DNA of 5,867 bases, taken from contig NZ_JACIYL010000221.1 of NCBI RefSeq assembly GCF_014359955.1, forward strand, positions 1-5,867, read 5' to 3'. The position numbers and the translations under genes were made by a program. The notes beneath the pieces were generated by a model. The model did not search any database. It worked only from the letters and a program-made list of their open reading frames with translations, and had not been told where the DNA came from. Positions 5,517-5,867 of the stretch are shown here, piece by piece. The number at the start of each line of letters is the position of its first letter. Position 1 is the stretch's first letter. This stretch comes from Thermogutta sp. (GTDB taxonomy: Bacteria > Planctomycetota > Planctomycetia > Pirellulales > Thermoguttaceae).

Positions 5517-5867
5517 GGACCTGTGGCCCCGCGATCGTCGTTGAAAACGAACAGGAAGATGTCCCGTTCCTCGAGGGGTTGCATACCGAGCGACTCGTAA
5601 ACATGAACGGCGGGGGTGTTTCGGGTATCCACGGCAAGGAGAAGCCCGCTCCGTTTTCGTATCTGAGCCATCCATTGGGCGTAGCGAACCGCTTCCCGGC
5701 CCCAACCGTGCCCTCGAAATCGCGGAATCAGACCCATGTAAACCAGTTCGAGTTGGTCGAAATCCGGGTGATCCGTGAGAACCAGGCATCCCACCGGCTC
5801 GTTCTCATGTGTGATGACAAACCACAAGTCGGGAGAATAGACCCCTGCAGCGCGGTAGCCGGCCAGG
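5504..5867 (-). CDS. GNAT family N-acetyltransferase, C-terminal part (5' end outside window)
   Basis: The minus-strand frame enters from the right edge and runs to TGA at 5504-5506, giving 120 residues without a start. The internal TTG at 5827 is not a credible start, since the frame stays open to the edge and strand-forming sequence lies before it. Residues 16-31 form the paired strands typical of the fold. Motif A follows: LVYMGLIPRFRGHGWG (42-57) contains the acetyl-CoA pyrophosphate loop RxxGxG as RGHGWG (51-56). Motif B is VDTRNTPAVHVYESLGM (79-95), with the conserved Asn83 and Tyr90 and the usual 'YE.LGF/M' ending. GNAT enzymes move acetyl from acetyl-CoA to an amine of a small molecule or protein; the substrate cannot be inferred. 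It lies upstream of dnaA on the same strand, but a 469-bp gap with its own promoter separates them. The family call is firm. Confidence 0.87.
   Translation of the reverse strand, partial: LAGYRAAGVYSPDLWFVITHENEPVGCLVLTDHPDFDQLELVYMGLIPRFRGHGWGREAVRYAQWMAQIRKRSGLLLAVDTRNTPAVHVYESLGMQPLEERDIFLFVFNDDRGATGPVTG

Overview
The window looks like chromosomal DNA from a planctomycete (Planctomycetota). The evidence is the gene mix: a sulfatase with a HEAT-like C-terminal extension, a Tat-exported Gfo/Idh/MocA-type oxidoreductase, and a long DnaA whose box-recognition helix reads RRSHATVISAQKRV. The DNA is moderately GC-rich, and long shadow reading frames cover most genes. Genus cannot be read from the sequence.

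Layout, left to right. (1) 1-828, plus strand: the C-terminal 275 residues of a sulfatase cut by the window edge. (2) 829-1327: a 499-bp non-coding gap between convergent genes, holding many inverted repeats, the last being an 11-bp-stem hairpin just after the next gene's stop. (3) 1328-2713, minus strand: a complete 461-residue Gfo/Idh/MocA oxidoreductase with a twin-arginine signal and a clear ribosome binding site. (4) 2714-3153: a 440-bp gap with a plausible promoter for that oxidoreductase. (5) 3154-5034, minus strand: dnaA, the replication initiator, 626 residues with an unusually long linker (domain II). (6) 5035-5503: the dnaA control region. It holds a near-consensus sigma-70 promoter (TTGACA, 16 bp, TAGAAT), a 17-bp dyad lying over its -35 and spacer, a possible 45-codon leader ORF whose TGA overlaps the dnaA GTG as GTGA, an AT-rich palindrome, one imperfect DnaA-box-like site and a 13-bp-arm hairpin. 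This stretch is the best oriC candidate in the window, but the support is weak. (7) 5504-5867, minus strand: the C-terminal 120 residues of a GNAT N-acetyltransferase cut by the right edge.

Functionally these are mostly independent units. The sulfatase and the oxidoreductase are both families expanded in planctomycetes for breakdown of sulfated or complex carbohydrates, but they converge and need not share a pathway. The gene directly downstream of dnaA is the oxidoreductase, not dnaN. I see no mobile element, CRISPR array, tRNA or rRNA, and no clear new multi-gene system. The most rewarding part is the regulatory DNA in front of dnaA.
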